Positions 1 to 6,066 of a DNA stretch of 6,066 nucleotides are shown here, in pieces. Source of the stretch: Burkholderiaceae bacterium (GTDB lineage Bacteria; Pseudomonadota; Gammaproteobacteria; Burkholderiales; Burkholderiaceae_D); the NCBI GenBank assembly GCA_019752915.1, contig JAIELO010000299.1, positions 1-6,066 of the forward strand, given 5' to 3'. The translations under genes and the position numbers were made by a program. The notes below the pieces were generated by a model. It was not told the DNA's origin. It made no database searches and saw only the letters and a list, made by a program, of their open reading frames with translations. Numbering within the stretch: the first letter of the stretch is position 1; each line of letters opens with the position of its first letter.

Positions 1-80
1 TGGGGCATCCTTGATCGAGAGTTTCGTTATTGCCGTATGGTAATTTATTCCTGTTTACTCATCAGCGCCAATGGTTTTTT

Positions 81-95
81 GTAACGTACCGTTAC
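81..95. promoter_or_regulatory. Perfect 6-bp inverted repeat, possible operator
   Basis: Seen in the sequence: GTAACG-TAC-CGTTAC, two perfect 6-bp arms around a 3-bp centre, directly after a run of six T. A short symmetric site of this size is typical of dimeric repressors, for example TetR-family proteins, but no regulator gene lies in the window. It sits 39 bp upstream of the -35 box of the TPR-protein promoter. It is also upstream of a weak minus-strand promoter-like pair (TTGGCG at 71-66, TAAATT at 47-42) that would serve a gene beyond the left edge. Which side it controls, if either, is inference. Confidence 0.35.
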
Positions 96-133
96 GCGGC
101 AACGCCGCCCGCTTAGGGAAATTGCAAGGTTTC

Positions 134-162
134 TTGTGAGCCGAGGCAAGAACTTCTACAAT
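134..162 (+). promoter_or_regulatory. Sigma70-type promoter for the TPR membrane protein gene
   Basis: A -35 box TTGTGA (134-139, four of six consensus bases) and a -10 box TACAAT (157-162, five of six) are separated by exactly 17 bp. Transcription would start near 169 and give a leader of about 22 nt. It is followed by a GGAGAG ribosome-binding site at 179-184, six bases before the ATG at 191. The good spacing to the gene supports the call. There is no experimental evidence. Confidence 0.55.
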
Positions 163-190
163 GCGCCCATTGTTGAATGGAGAGTAAGCG

Positions 191-943
191 ATGGAAATTT
201 TCGGAATTGGGCTGCATGTGCTGATCGCACTGTTTTTTGCCGTGCATGTGATTCGCAGCGGCCAGCAGCTTTACTGGTTGATGATTCTTTTCATGTTTCC
301 GCTGTTTGGCAGCGTGGTGTATTTCATCGCCATCTATTTGCCCGATTCGAAACTGCATCATGGCGCCCGCAAAGCCGTCACCGTCGCAGCGCGCACACTC
401 GATCCGGGCCGTGAATTGCGCGAAGCGCGCGATGCCTATGAATTTACGCCGACCGCACAGAATCAGATGCGACTGGCCGCAGCACAACTGGCCAGTGGCG
501 ACGCTAGCGCTGCCGCAGCCAGCTACGAAGCCTGCCTGCAGGGGCCGTTTGCCAGCGATCTGGAAATCCGCTTCGGCGCAGCGCATGCTAGTCTGGCCTG
601 TGGCCGGGCAGCGGCTGCGATTGCTCACCTGCAGACCATCCGCACCAGCGATGCCGCATTTCGTGGCGAACAGGTCGCGCTGATGCTGGCACAAGCCTAT
701 GCCGCAGAAGGACGACATAGCGAAGCAGGCGCCGAATTTGAAGCGGCACTCGCGCGCTACAACAGTTTTACGGCGCAAGCGGAAATGGCAATCTGGGCGG
801 CGGGGCAGGGCGATGTGCAGCGTGCCCGCCAACTCGATGCGGAACTGCAGCGCACCATGGCGCGCTGGAATCGTCATACCCACACCATGAATGAAACCTT
901 GATCCGTCGTCTGCAGGTGGCGCTGGCGTCGCTGCCGCGCTAA
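191..943 (+). CDS. Membrane-anchored TPR-repeat protein of unknown function
   Basis: This is a 250-residue protein with no enzymatic motif that I recognise. Two hydrophobic segments lie at the N-terminus, about residues 5-21 and 28-49. The second has the pattern FPLFGSVVYF, like the PLDc_N (phospholipase D-nuclease N-terminal) two-helix membrane domain, though no catalytic PLD domain follows. Residues 91-222 form about four helix-turn-helix units of TPR type, rich in alanine: about 91-124, 125-159, 160-192 and 193-222. A basic, arginine-containing C-terminus ends the protein. The short loop between the helices suggests a membrane hairpin with the repeats on one side, probably cytoplasmic, acting as a protein-protein interaction platform; that is inference. 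The ATG at 191 is preceded by GGAGAG with 6-nt spacing and by its own promoter. The gene converges on lpxH with only 15 bp between the stops, so it is a separate unit. Partners are not indicated by context. Confidence 0.8.
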   Translation: MEIFGIGLHVLIALFFAVHVIRSGQQLYWLMILFMFPLFGSVVYFIAIYLPDSKLHHGARKAVTVAARTLDPGRELREARDAYEFTPTAQNQMRLAAAQLASGDASAAAASYEACLQGPFASDLEIRFGAAHASLACGRAAAAIAHLQTIRTSDAAFRGEQVALMLAQAYAAEGRHSEAGAEFEAALARYNSFTAQAEMAIWAAGQGDVQRARQLDAELQRTMARWNRHTHTMNETLIRRLQVALASLPR

Positions 944-958
944 CACTGCACAGGCGAA

Positions 959-1735
959 TCAGTCTGCGAGCAGGGTGCCGTCGAGCGCGTGGCGGGAGAT
1001 GCCGCCCTGCAGGTCGATAACGATCCAGCCACCGCGCGCTGGCTTAGCGTCCGGCTCCCAGTCCGGCAGCACGTAGCGGCGTCGTCCGGCGATGGTATGC
1101 AGTGCAGGGCGGTGCGTGTGGCCATGAATCATCACGTCGCAGTCGGTCGCGGCAAACACCGCCTCGATCGCGTCCGGCGTGACATCCATGATTTCGTACG
1201 TTTTGTTGCCCTGATCTTTGCGGCTGCTTTCGCGCATGCCGGCAATGATGGCTTTGCGCTGTGCCAGCGGGGTGGCAAGGAATTGCTGTTGCCATGCTGG
1301 CTGACGCACCATGGCGCGGAAGGCCATGTATTGCGTATCTTCGGTGCACTGGGCATCGCCATGCAGCAGCACCACGCGTTGCCCGCCGACGCAGGCCACG
1401 TATGGTTCGGCCAGCAGCGTCACACCGGCCGCTTCGGCAAACGCCGCGCCGACGAGGAAATCGCGATTGCCGGCAATCCAGAAGATGGCCACGCCCGCGT
1501 CGCTCAACTGGCGCAGGGCAGTAATGATTTGCTGATGATAGGGGTCTTGCAGGTCGTCGTCGCCAGCCCAGTATTCGAACAGGTCGCCGAGTAGATAGAG
1601 TTGTTGCGTGTGCCGCGCCTGTTCTTCCAGAAAGCGGAAGAACGCTGCCGTGGTGGCAGCGTGCGCGGACTGCAGATGCAGATCGGAGATCAGCAGCGCA
1701 CCGGTCTGGCCGGCGCGCGTGCTTGCTGAAGTCAT
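959..1735 (-). CDS. lpxH: UDP-2,3-diacylglucosamine diphosphatase LpxH
   Basis: LpxH is a peripheral membrane metallophosphoesterase on the cytoplasmic face. It hydrolyses UDP-2,3-diacylglucosamine to lipid X and UMP, the fourth step of lipid A synthesis. The calcineurin-like metal ligands are all visible: D18 and H20 in ISDLHL, D51 in LGDLFEYW, N90 in GNRDF, H125 in LLHGD, and H204/H206 in IHGHTHRP. The LpxH-specific stretches GDLFEYWAGDDD and GNRDFLVG separate it from generic phosphoesterases. At 258 residues it is slightly longer than the E. coli enzyme (about 240), through about ten extra N-terminal residues. I chose the ATG at 1735: a TTG ten codons upstream (1765) has no ribosome-binding site, while the ATG has only a weak GAG nine bases before it. 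It is the last gene of the ppiA-ppiB-lpxH run, 40 nt after ppiB, and probably depends on that operon's transcript. Its presence shows a Gram-negative lipid A maker. Confidence 0.95.
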   Translation of the reverse strand: MTSASTRAGQTGALLISDLHLQSAHAATTAAFFRFLEEQARHTQQLYLLGDLFEYWAGDDDLQDPYHQQIITALRQLSDAGVAIFWIAGNRDFLVGAAFAEAAGVTLLAEPYVACVGGQRVVLLHGDAQCTEDTQYMAFRAMVRQPAWQQQFLATPLAQRKAIIAGMRESSRKDQGNKTYEIMDVTPDAIEAVFAATDCDVMIHGHTHRPALHTIAGRRRYVLPDWEPDAKPARGGWIVIDLQGGISRHALDGTLLAD

Positions 1736-1775
1736 ATGACTGTGCTCAGCCAGATCGGTCAACAATGGATGCTGA

Positions 1776-2270
1776 TTAAGCAGCCAGTTCGACTTTTTCG
1801 ATGATGACGTCTTCTGCTGGTACGTCGGCGAACATGCCGGCGCGGGTGGTTTTTACTTTCTTGATGGCGTCCACAACTTCGGTGCCTTCGATGACTTTAC
1901 CGAATACGGCATAGCCCCAGCCGTCCTGACCCGGGTAGTCCAGGAAGCCGTTGTTCTTCACGTTGATGAAGAACTGTGCCGACGCCGAGTGCGGTGCCGA
2001 GGTACGGGCCATGGCCAGGGTGTATGGCTCGTTTTTCAGGCCGTTTTTGGCTTCGTTTTCCACGGTGGTGTCCGCTGGCTTCTGTTTCATGCCTGGCTCG
2101 AAACCGCCGCCCTGAATCATGAAACCGTCGATGACGCGGTGGAAGATGGTGTTGGTGTAGTGGCCGGCTTCCATGTAGGCGAGGAAGTTAGCAACCGATT
2201 TAGGCGCTTTTTCGTCGTTCAGTTCGACGGTCATTTTGCCCAGATTGGTGGTGATGATTACGTTAGTCAT
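1776..2270 (-). CDS. ppiB: Cytoplasmic peptidyl-prolyl cis-trans isomerase B (cyclophilin)
   Basis: This enzyme interconverts cis and trans proline peptide bonds to speed protein folding. Its 164 residues match E. coli PpiB closely in length and sequence. The cyclophilin active site is present: FHRVIDGFMIQGGGF at 43-57 with R45, F50 and Q53, then SAQFFINV (97-104) with Q99 and F101. GWGYAVFGKVIEG (117-129) closes the domain. There is no signal peptide; the protein begins directly with the first beta strand, so it should stay in the cytoplasm. The ATG at 2270 has AGGA eight bases upstream. It lies 40 nt downstream of ppiA and 40 nt upstream of lpxH on the same strand, so co-transcription is likely. 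In E. coli ppiB also neighbours lpxH and is divergent from cysS, which supports the assignment. Confidence 0.96.
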   Translation of the reverse strand: MTNVIITTNLGKMTVELNDEKAPKSVANFLAYMEAGHYTNTIFHRVIDGFMIQGGGFEPGMKQKPADTTVENEAKNGLKNEPYTLAMARTSAPHSASAQFFINVKNNGFLDYPGQDGWGYAVFGKVIEGTEVVDAIKKVKTTRAGMFADVPAEDVIIEKVELAA

Positions 2271-2310
2271 AATGTTTATCCTGAGGTTGGAAAAAGCTAA
2301 GCGCGCTATT

Positions 2311-2928
2311 TTACTGTTTTACGGCGATCGGCGTCTTTAAAATTGTGGCCGACTTGATGACCACAGGCACGACCGGGATGTTCTGGAAGATTCCTTTGTC
2401 ATCGACCAGCACCGCTTTGATCTTATTGACCACTTCCTGACCCTTGATGACTTTACCGAACACGGTATAGCCGAAACCGTCGCGGCCCGGGTAGTTCAGG
2501 GCGGCATTATTGTCGACATTGATGAAGAATTGCGAGGTGGCCGAGTTTGGATCACCGGAGCGCGCCATGGCGATGGTGTAAGTGTCATTGGTCAAGCCGT
2601 TCTGCGACTCGATCGGCACCGGCTTGTTGGTCTTCTTCTGCTGCAGTTTTTCATCGAAACCGCCGCCCTGAATCATGAAACCGTCGATCACGCGGTGGAA
2701 GATGGTGCCTTTGTAGAAGCCGGCTTTGACATAGGTGAGGAAGTTGTCGACGCTTTTCGGGGCTTTCTCGGCGTTCAGTTCGACCACGATATCGCCCATC
2801 GAGGTCTTGATTTCGACCTGTGGCGTGGTGACCGGGGCGGTTGGCGCGGCCAGCGCAGCGCCGGACAGAGCCACACCGGCGAACACCGACATCAGTTTGC
2901 CGAACAGTGAAGGCTTGGTTACTTGCAT
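2311..2928 (-). CDS. ppiA: Secreted (periplasmic) peptidyl-prolyl cis-trans isomerase, PpiA type
   Basis: This is a cyclophilin-type proline isomerase exported to the periplasm, where it would assist folding of secreted and outer-membrane proteins. Residues 1-27 form a Sec signal peptide: lysines at 5 and 11, a hydrophobic core over 12-27, and a GAALA-AP cleavage site after A27. The mature domain holds FHRVIDGFMIQGGGF (77-91; R79, F84, Q87), TSQFFINV (131-138) and GFGYTVFGKVIKG (151-163). The start at 2928 is preferred: AAGGAAG lies just upstream. An ATG at 2994 would add 22 polar residues before the signal peptide, has no ribosome-binding site, and would overlap a candidate -10 box. The product is 205 residues. 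The domain is clearly paralogous to the adjacent PpiB. It is first in the run toward lpxH and divergent from cysS. The periplasmic location is inferred from the signal peptide; lipidation is unlikely because there is no lipobox cysteine. Confidence 0.93.
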   Translation of the reverse strand: MQVTKPSLFGKLMSVFAGVALSGAALAAPTAPVTTPQVEIKTSMGDIVVELNAEKAPKSVDNFLTYVKAGFYKGTIFHRVIDGFMIQGGGFDEKLQQKKTNKPVPIESQNGLTNDTYTIAMARSGDPNSATSQFFINVDNNAALNYPGRDGFGYTVFGKVIKGQEVVNKIKAVLVDDKGIFQNIPVVPVVIKSATILKTPIAVKQ

Positions 2929-2982
2929 TGTTACTTCCTTGTCGAGTTGTTGTTGATATTGATCATGACGACTTGCCAAAAA

Positions 2983-2988
2983 ATCATA
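2983..2988 (-). promoter_or_regulatory. Candidate -10 box for ppiA-ppiB-lpxH
   Basis: On the minus strand this reads TATGAT, five of six bases of the sigma70 -10 consensus, and is placed to give a leader of about 48 nt before the ppiA start. No convincing -35 box lies 16-18 bp upstream, so the call is weak and rests mostly on position in the divergent intergenic region. The operon must have a promoter somewhere in 2929-3157. Confidence 0.3.
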
Positions 2989-3019
2989 AGGCATATCGGG
3001 CCAATGCTGTTTTTATCAA

Positions 3020-3028
3020 TGCTATACT
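3020..3028 (+). promoter_or_regulatory. Extended -10 promoter for cysS
   Basis: The sequence TGCTATACT fits the extended -10 pattern TGN-TATAAT, with five of six bases in the hexamer (3023-3028). The region 16-18 bp upstream has no good -35 box, which is common for extended -10 promoters. Transcription would begin near 3035 and leave a leader of about 123 nt before the cysS ATG. That is long for a housekeeping gene, and it contains the inverted repeat annotated at 3073-3113. Confidence 0.45.
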
Positions 3029-3072
3029 TGCCCATTCTACTCCTTCAGAGTGGAAAGAATAAACGGGGTGTT

Positions 3073-3113
3073 CCAGCTTTTACCCGTCGTGTTCGCGACA
3101 GGACGGGGGCTGG
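3073..3113 (+). promoter_or_regulatory. Imperfect hairpin in the cysS leader
   Basis: The arms are CCAGC (3073-3077) with GCTGG (3109-3113) and CCCGTC (3083-3088) with GACGGG (3102-3107). A G-G mismatch, three more pairs (TGT 3090-3092 with ACA 3098-3100) and a TCGCG loop follow. No U-run follows it, so it is not an intrinsic terminator. It ends 44 nt before the cysS start. It could be an RNA leader structure, a remnant, or chance in GC-rich sequence. Confidence 0.35.
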
Positions 3114-3157
3114 CTGACGACCGTCGCGCGTATAAAAAATAGAAATAGCAAGAGCCG

Positions 3158-4549
3158 ATGAGCAATCTAAAGATTTACAACACGCTAGCGCGTGACAAAC
3201 AGACGTTCGTACCAATCGAAGCAGGCAAAGTCCGCATGTATGTTTGCGGCATGACTATTTATGATTACTGCCACATCGGCCATGCGCGCATGATGATGGC
3301 GTTCGACGTGATGTATCGCTGGTTGCTGGCCTCCGGTTACGAGGTGACGTACGCCCGTAATATCACCGATATCGATGACAAAATTATCAAACGCGCCGTG
3401 GAAAACGGCGAAACCATCGGCCAGCTGACCAGCCGTTTCACCCAGTACATGGACGAAGACACGCAGGCGCTGGGCATACTGCCGCCGACGCTGGTGCCAC
3501 GCGCCACCCAGTACGTGCCGCAAATGCTGGCACTGATCGAACAGCTGGAAGCCAAGGATCTGGCCTATCAGGGCAGCGACGGCGACGTCAACTACGCGGT
3601 GCGCAACTTCGCCAACTATGGCCGTCTGTCGGGCAAATCGCTGGACGATCTGCGCGCCGGCGAACGTGTCGACGTGAATACCGGCAAGCGTGATCCGCTC
3701 GACTTCGTGCTGTGGAAAGCCTCGAAAGAGTCCGAACCGGACGAAGTGAAATGGGATTCCAAGTGGGGCAAAGGCCGCCCGGGCTGGCATATCGAGTGCT
3801 CGGCCATGTGCTCGGCACTGCTGGGTGAGCATTTCGACATCCACGGCGGTGGCGCCGACCTGCAATTCCCGCACCACGAAAACGAAATCGCCCAGTCGGA
3901 AGGCGCATTCGGCCGTGCGCCGGTCAATTACTGGGTGCACAACGGCTTTGTGCGCGTCGATAACGAGAAAATGTCCAAATCGCTGGGCAATTTCTTCACC
4001 ATCCGCGACGTGCTGAAAAAGTATGACGCCGAAGTGGTGCGCTTCTTCATCATGCGTGCCCACTACCGCAGCCCGCTGAATTACTCGGACGCCCATCTGG
4101 ACGACGCCCGTGGCGCTCTGACGCGTCTGTACACGGCGCTGGACGGTGTGGCCGACGATGGCGCCGCGCTGGACTGGCAGGAAGAGCACGCACGTCGCTT
4201 CGCCGAAGCGATGGATGACGACTTCAATACGCCGCTGGCGCTGGCCGTGCTGTTCGATCTGGCCAGCGAGATCAACAAAACCAAATCGGCCCGTCTGGCC
4301 AGCCAGTACAAAGGTCTGGCCGCCGTGCTGGGTCTGCTGGAACGCAGCCCGCAGCAATTCCTGCAGGCCGCCGTGGGCGACGCTGCCGGTGCGGGCGATG
4401 AGGGCATTGCCGCTGCGATTGCGCAGCGCAGCGCCGCCAAGCAGGCACGCAATTTCGCCGAATCCGACCGGATCCGCGCCGAACTGCTGGCAGCTGGCAT
4501 CATCCTCGAAGACAAGCCTGACGGCACGACCAACTGGCGTCGCGCATAA
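3158..4549 (+). CDS. cysS: Cysteinyl-tRNA synthetase
   Basis: CysS is a class I aminoacyl-tRNA synthetase that activates cysteine with ATP and loads it on tRNA-Cys in the cytoplasm. It is complete at 463 residues, the usual bacterial length. The signature motifs are HIGH (39-42, followed by AR) and KMSKS (271-275). The zinc that selects cysteine is held by C30 (in YVCGMTIYD), C214 (in HIECSAMC), H239 and E243 (in [10 protein letters not shown]), matching C28, C209, H234 and E238 of the E. coli enzyme. The C-terminal third is the helical DALR and tRNA-anticodon-binding region, ending in the family-typical [10 protein letters not shown]. The ATG at 3158 has a modest AAGAG about seven bases upstream, within an A-rich stretch. 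It is divergent from ppiA and leads the cysS-glycosylase-accA run. Its long, foldable leader may affect expression, but it has no cysteine-rich leader peptide, and T-box control is not expected in this group. Confidence 0.98.
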   Translation: MSNLKIYNTLARDKQTFVPIEAGKVRMYVCGMTIYDYCHIGHARMMMAFDVMYRWLLASGYEVTYARNITDIDDKIIKRAVENGETIGQLTSRFTQYMDEDTQALGILPPTLVPRATQYVPQMLALIEQLEAKDLAYQGSDGDVNYAVRNFANYGRLSGKSLDDLRAGERVDVNTGKRDPLDFVLWKASKESEPDEVKWDSKWGKGRPGWHIECSAMCSALLGEHFDIHGGGADLQFPHHENEIAQSEGAFGRAPVNYWVHNGFVRVDNEKMSKSLGNFFTIRDVLKKYDAEVVRFFIMRAHYRSPLNYSDAHLDDARGALTRLYTALDGVADDGAALDWQEEHARRFAEAMDDDFNTPLALAVLFDLASEINKTKSARLASQYKGLAAVLGLLERSPQQFLQAAVGDAAGAGDEGIAAAIAQRSAAKQARNFAESDRIRAELLAAGIILEDKPDGTTNWRRA

Positions 4550-5205
4550 TGGTCACGGCCAAGGATAACGGGGGCGCAGGCCCGGTCACGGCGGTACCGC
4601 CGTACTGGGAGCAGGCCAAAATCGAGCTGATGAAGCGTGATCGCATCATGAAGAAGCTCATTCCGCAATTTGGTGACCTGTGTCTGGTCGGCCATGGCGA
4701 CCCGTTTACTACCTTGGCCCGTTCCATCGTCGGCCAGCAGGTCACCACCCGGGTGGCTGATGTGGCCTGGCACAAGCTGCTGCTGATCAGTCCGAAATGC
4801 ACGCCGGCACAGATTATCAAGGCCGGCGCCGAGCAGGTGGCCGCTTGCGGTTTGTCCAAGCGCAAGACCGAGTACATCCTGGATCTGGCCGATCACTTCA
4901 AAAACAAGCGCGTCCACACCAGTCAGTGGGATCAAATGGACGATGAGGCGGTGATTGCGGAACTGACGCAGATCCGCGGTATCGGCCGCTGGACTGCCGA
5001 GATGTTTTTGATCTTTAACCTGCTGCGTCCGAATGTTCTGCCCCTCGACGACCCCGGTCTGATACAGGGAATTAGCCAGAATTACTTCTCCGGCGAACCC
5101 GTTTCGCGCAGTGATGCGCGCGAAGTTTCTGCCAACTGGGAGCCGTGGCGCACGGTCGCCACATGGTATTTATGGCGTAGTCTGGACCCGCTTGCTGTAG
5201 AATAG
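4549..5205 (+). CDS. AlkA-like DNA-3-methyladenine glycosylase (HhH-GPD family)
   Basis: This is predicted to be a base-excision repair enzyme that flips out and removes alkylated purines such as 3-methyladenine from DNA. The 218-residue protein has the HhH-GPD fold. SIVGQQVTTRVA (59-70) is the conserved first helix region. A helix-hairpin-helix with the loop RGIGRWTA (143-150) binds the DNA backbone. LPLDDPGLIQG (164-174) carries the catalytic aspartate, most likely D168, aligned with D238 of E. coli AlkA. WEPWRTVATWYLWRSLD (197-213) is the typical C-terminal helix. It lacks the N-terminal domain of E. coli AlkA (282 residues), so it is the compact MAG type, and has no iron-sulfur cysteine cluster of the Nth/MutY kind. 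The ATG at 4549 shares its A with the cysS TAA (TAATG), so translation by reinitiation is likely. Substrate range cannot be read from the sequence; the family assignment is firm. Confidence 0.92.
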   Translation: MVTAKDNGGAGPVTAVPPYWEQAKIELMKRDRIMKKLIPQFGDLCLVGHGDPFTTLARSIVGQQVTTRVADVAWHKLLLISPKCTPAQIIKAGAEQVAACGLSKRKTEYILDLADHFKNKRVHTSQWDQMDDEAVIAELTQIRGIGRWTAEMFLIFNLLRPNVLPLDDPGLIQGISQNYFSGEPVSRSDAREVSANWEPWRTVATWYLWRSLDPLAVE

Positions 5206-5234
5206 AGACTCTAATCGCTGAGCGAGGCGTTACT

Positions 5235-5273
5235 ATGTCCGCGCGGCTGAGAATAAATACGGAGGTACAATGA
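5235..5273 (+). CDS. Possible 12-codon leader peptide overlapping the accA start
   Basis: An ATG at 5235 opens a 12-codon frame ([12 protein letters not shown]). Its TGA at 5271-5273 overlaps the accA ATG at 5270 as ATGA. A GAGG at 5224-5227, seven bases before the ATG, could bind ribosomes. The last codons contain the accA ribosome-binding site. The geometry is that of a translationally coupled upstream ORF. The frame is short enough to arise by chance, and no function can be read from the peptide. Confidence 0.3.
   Translation: MSARLRINTEVQ
5261..5265 (+). promoter_or_regulatory. Strong ribosome-binding site of accA
   Basis: GGAGG stands four bases before the ATG at 5270 and is the strongest Shine-Dalgarno match in the window. 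It fixes the accA start unambiguously. The spacing is on the short side. Confidence 0.8.
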
Positions 5274-6066
5274 CCAAAACGACTTTCCTCAACTTTGAGC
5301 AACCGATCGCCGAACTCGATGGAAAAATCGAAGAATTGCGTTTCGTCCAAGACGATTCGGCAGTCGACATCTCCGAGGAGATCGACCGTCTGGCGAAAAA
5401 GAGCCAGCAACTGACCAAAGACATCTACGCCAAGCTGACCCCCTGGCAGGTAGCGCAGATTGCGCGCCATCCACAGCGTCCATACACCATGGACTATGTG
5501 AACGAAATCTTCACCGACTTCCACGAACTGCATGGCGACCGCAGCTATGCGGACGATCTGTCCGTGGTGGGCGGTCTGGCCCGTTTCAACGGTCAGGCCT
5601 GCATGGTCATCGGCCATCAGAAGGGTCGCGATACCAAAGAACGCGCTATGCGCAACTTCGGTATGCCGAAACCGGAAGGCTATCGCAAGGCTATGCGCCT
5701 GATGAAGCTGGCTGAGAAATTCGGCATTCCGATCTTCACCTTCGTGGACACCCCGGGTGCATTCCCCGGCATCGACGCGGAAGAGCGCGGCCAGTCGGAA
5801 GCGATCGGCCACAATCTGTACGTGATGGCTGAGCTGAAAGTGCCACTGATCGCCACCATCATCGGTGAAGGCGGTTCCGGCGGCGCGCTGGCAATTGCCG
5901 TGGGCGATGCCGTGCTGATGCTGCAATACGCGACCTACTCGGTGATTTCGCCAGAAGGCTGCGCCTCGATTCTGTGGAAGACCTCGGAGCGTGCGGCCGA
6001 TGCGGCCGAAGCGCTGGGTCTGACGGCACACCGTCTGAAGGCGATGGGCCTGATCGACAAGATCGT
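5270..6066 (+). CDS. accA: Acetyl-CoA carboxylase carboxyltransferase subunit alpha (3' end outside window)
   Basis: AccA pairs with AccD as the alpha2-beta2 carboxyltransferase that moves CO2 from carboxybiotin on AccB to acetyl-CoA. This makes malonyl-CoA for fatty acid synthesis in the cytoplasm. The first 265 codons are present, of about 320 expected; the frame is open to the edge, so the gene is cut by the window rather than broken. It begins [20 protein letters not shown], the family's helical N-terminus. Next come [10 protein letters not shown] (88-97), [10 protein letters not shown] (115-124), [10 protein letters not shown] (158-167) and the glycine-rich [10 protein letters not shown] (199-208), which forms the oxyanion and CoA-binding turn. 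The start is set by GGAGG. It lies 64 nt after the glycosylase gene. I see no convincing promoter in that gap (a TAGAAT at 5198-5203 lacks a -35), so it is probably read through from cysS. A short upstream frame overlaps its start codon. Confidence 0.98.
   Translation, partial: MTKTTFLNFEQPIAELDGKIEELRFVQDDSAVDISEEIDRLAKKSQQLTKDIYAKLTPWQVAQIARHPQRPYTMDYVNEIFTDFHELHGDRSYADDLSVVGGLARFNGQACMVIGHQKGRDTKERAMRNFGMPKPEGYRKAMRLMKLAEKFGIPIFTFVDTPGAFPGIDAEERGQSEAIGHNLYVMAELKVPLIATIIGEGGSGGALAIAVGDAVLMLQYATYSVISPEGCASILWKTSERAADAAEALGLTAHRLKAMGLIDKI

Noticed and set aside
1..84. Frame open from the left edge to a TAA at 82-84, a possible gene tail
   Set aside because: Twenty-seven codons open at an edge is not unusual, and the translation resembles nothing I know. 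Leftward frames also lack a start codon with a ribosome-binding site.
113..946. Antisense open frame of 277 codons opposite the TPR-protein gene
   Set aside because: The plus-strand gene has a promoter, a ribosome-binding site, membrane helices and repeats. The antisense translation is compositionally odd and lacks start signals.
941..965. Shared terminator between the convergent TPR-protein gene and lpxH
   Set aside because: The 15-bp gap has no GC-rich stem followed by a T-run on either strand.
3004..3117. Small frame in the cysS leader coding a hydrophobic then basic peptide (MLFLSMLYLPILLLQ followed by Lys/Arg)
   Set aside because: It resembles a small membrane peptide, but it has no good ribosome-binding site, and its start codons precede the predicted transcription start near 3035.
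3050..3142. GTG-initiated 30-codon frame in the cysS leader
   Set aside because: It was considered as an attenuation leader peptide, but it contains no cysteine codons and has only a weak ribosome-binding site.
3185..4357. Long open frame of 390 codons antisense to cysS
   Set aside because: It lies entirely inside the well-conserved cysS gene, has no recognisable domain, and is the expected mirror frame of GC-rich codon usage.
5072..6031. Antisense open frame of 319 codons across the glycosylase end and accA
   Set aside because: It is a shadow of two firmly identified plus-strand genes; its His/Gln/Arg-rich translation shows no family pattern.

Overview
The window looks like ordinary chromosome from a betaproteobacterium, most likely of the Oxalobacteraceae (Herbaspirillum/Janthinobacterium/Massilia type). 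This rests on the moderately high GC content, the protein sequences and the housekeeping gene order; no 16S or other decisive marker is present. I found no mobile element, CRISPR array, tRNA/rRNA gene or phage gene, and nothing that looks like a new multi-gene system.

Layout: positions 1-190 are a leader with a perfect 6-bp palindrome (81-95) and a good sigma70-type promoter (134-162). This promoter drives a two-helix membrane protein with TPR-like repeats (191-943, +). It converges on a minus-strand run read right to left: ppiA (periplasmic cyclophilin, 2928-2311), ppiB (cytoplasmic cyclophilin, 2270-1776) and lpxH (UDP-2,3-diacylglucosamine hydrolase, 1735-959). The spacers are about 40 nt, so this is probably one operon. 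A 229-nt divergent intergenic region (2929-3157) carries a plausible extended -10 promoter and a structured leader for the plus-strand run: cysS (cysteinyl-tRNA synthetase, 3158-4549), an AlkA-like DNA glycosylase (4549-5205, sharing one base with the cysS stop) and accA (acetyl-CoA carboxylase carboxyltransferase alpha subunit, 5270 to beyond the right edge).

The genes cover basic cell maintenance: proline isomerisation during protein folding in two compartments, lipid A synthesis (LpxH), cysteine charging of tRNA (CysS), repair of alkylated bases, and the first committed step of fatty acid synthesis (AccA). LpxH and AccA both feed envelope lipid production but lie in opposite operons. The cysS / ppiB-lpxH divergent arrangement also exists in Escherichia coli, so this is an old neighbourhood; here ppiA has been added to it. 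The points most worth a second look are regulatory: a 12-codon upstream ORF whose stop overlaps the accA start, the folded cysS leader, and the palindrome near the left edge.
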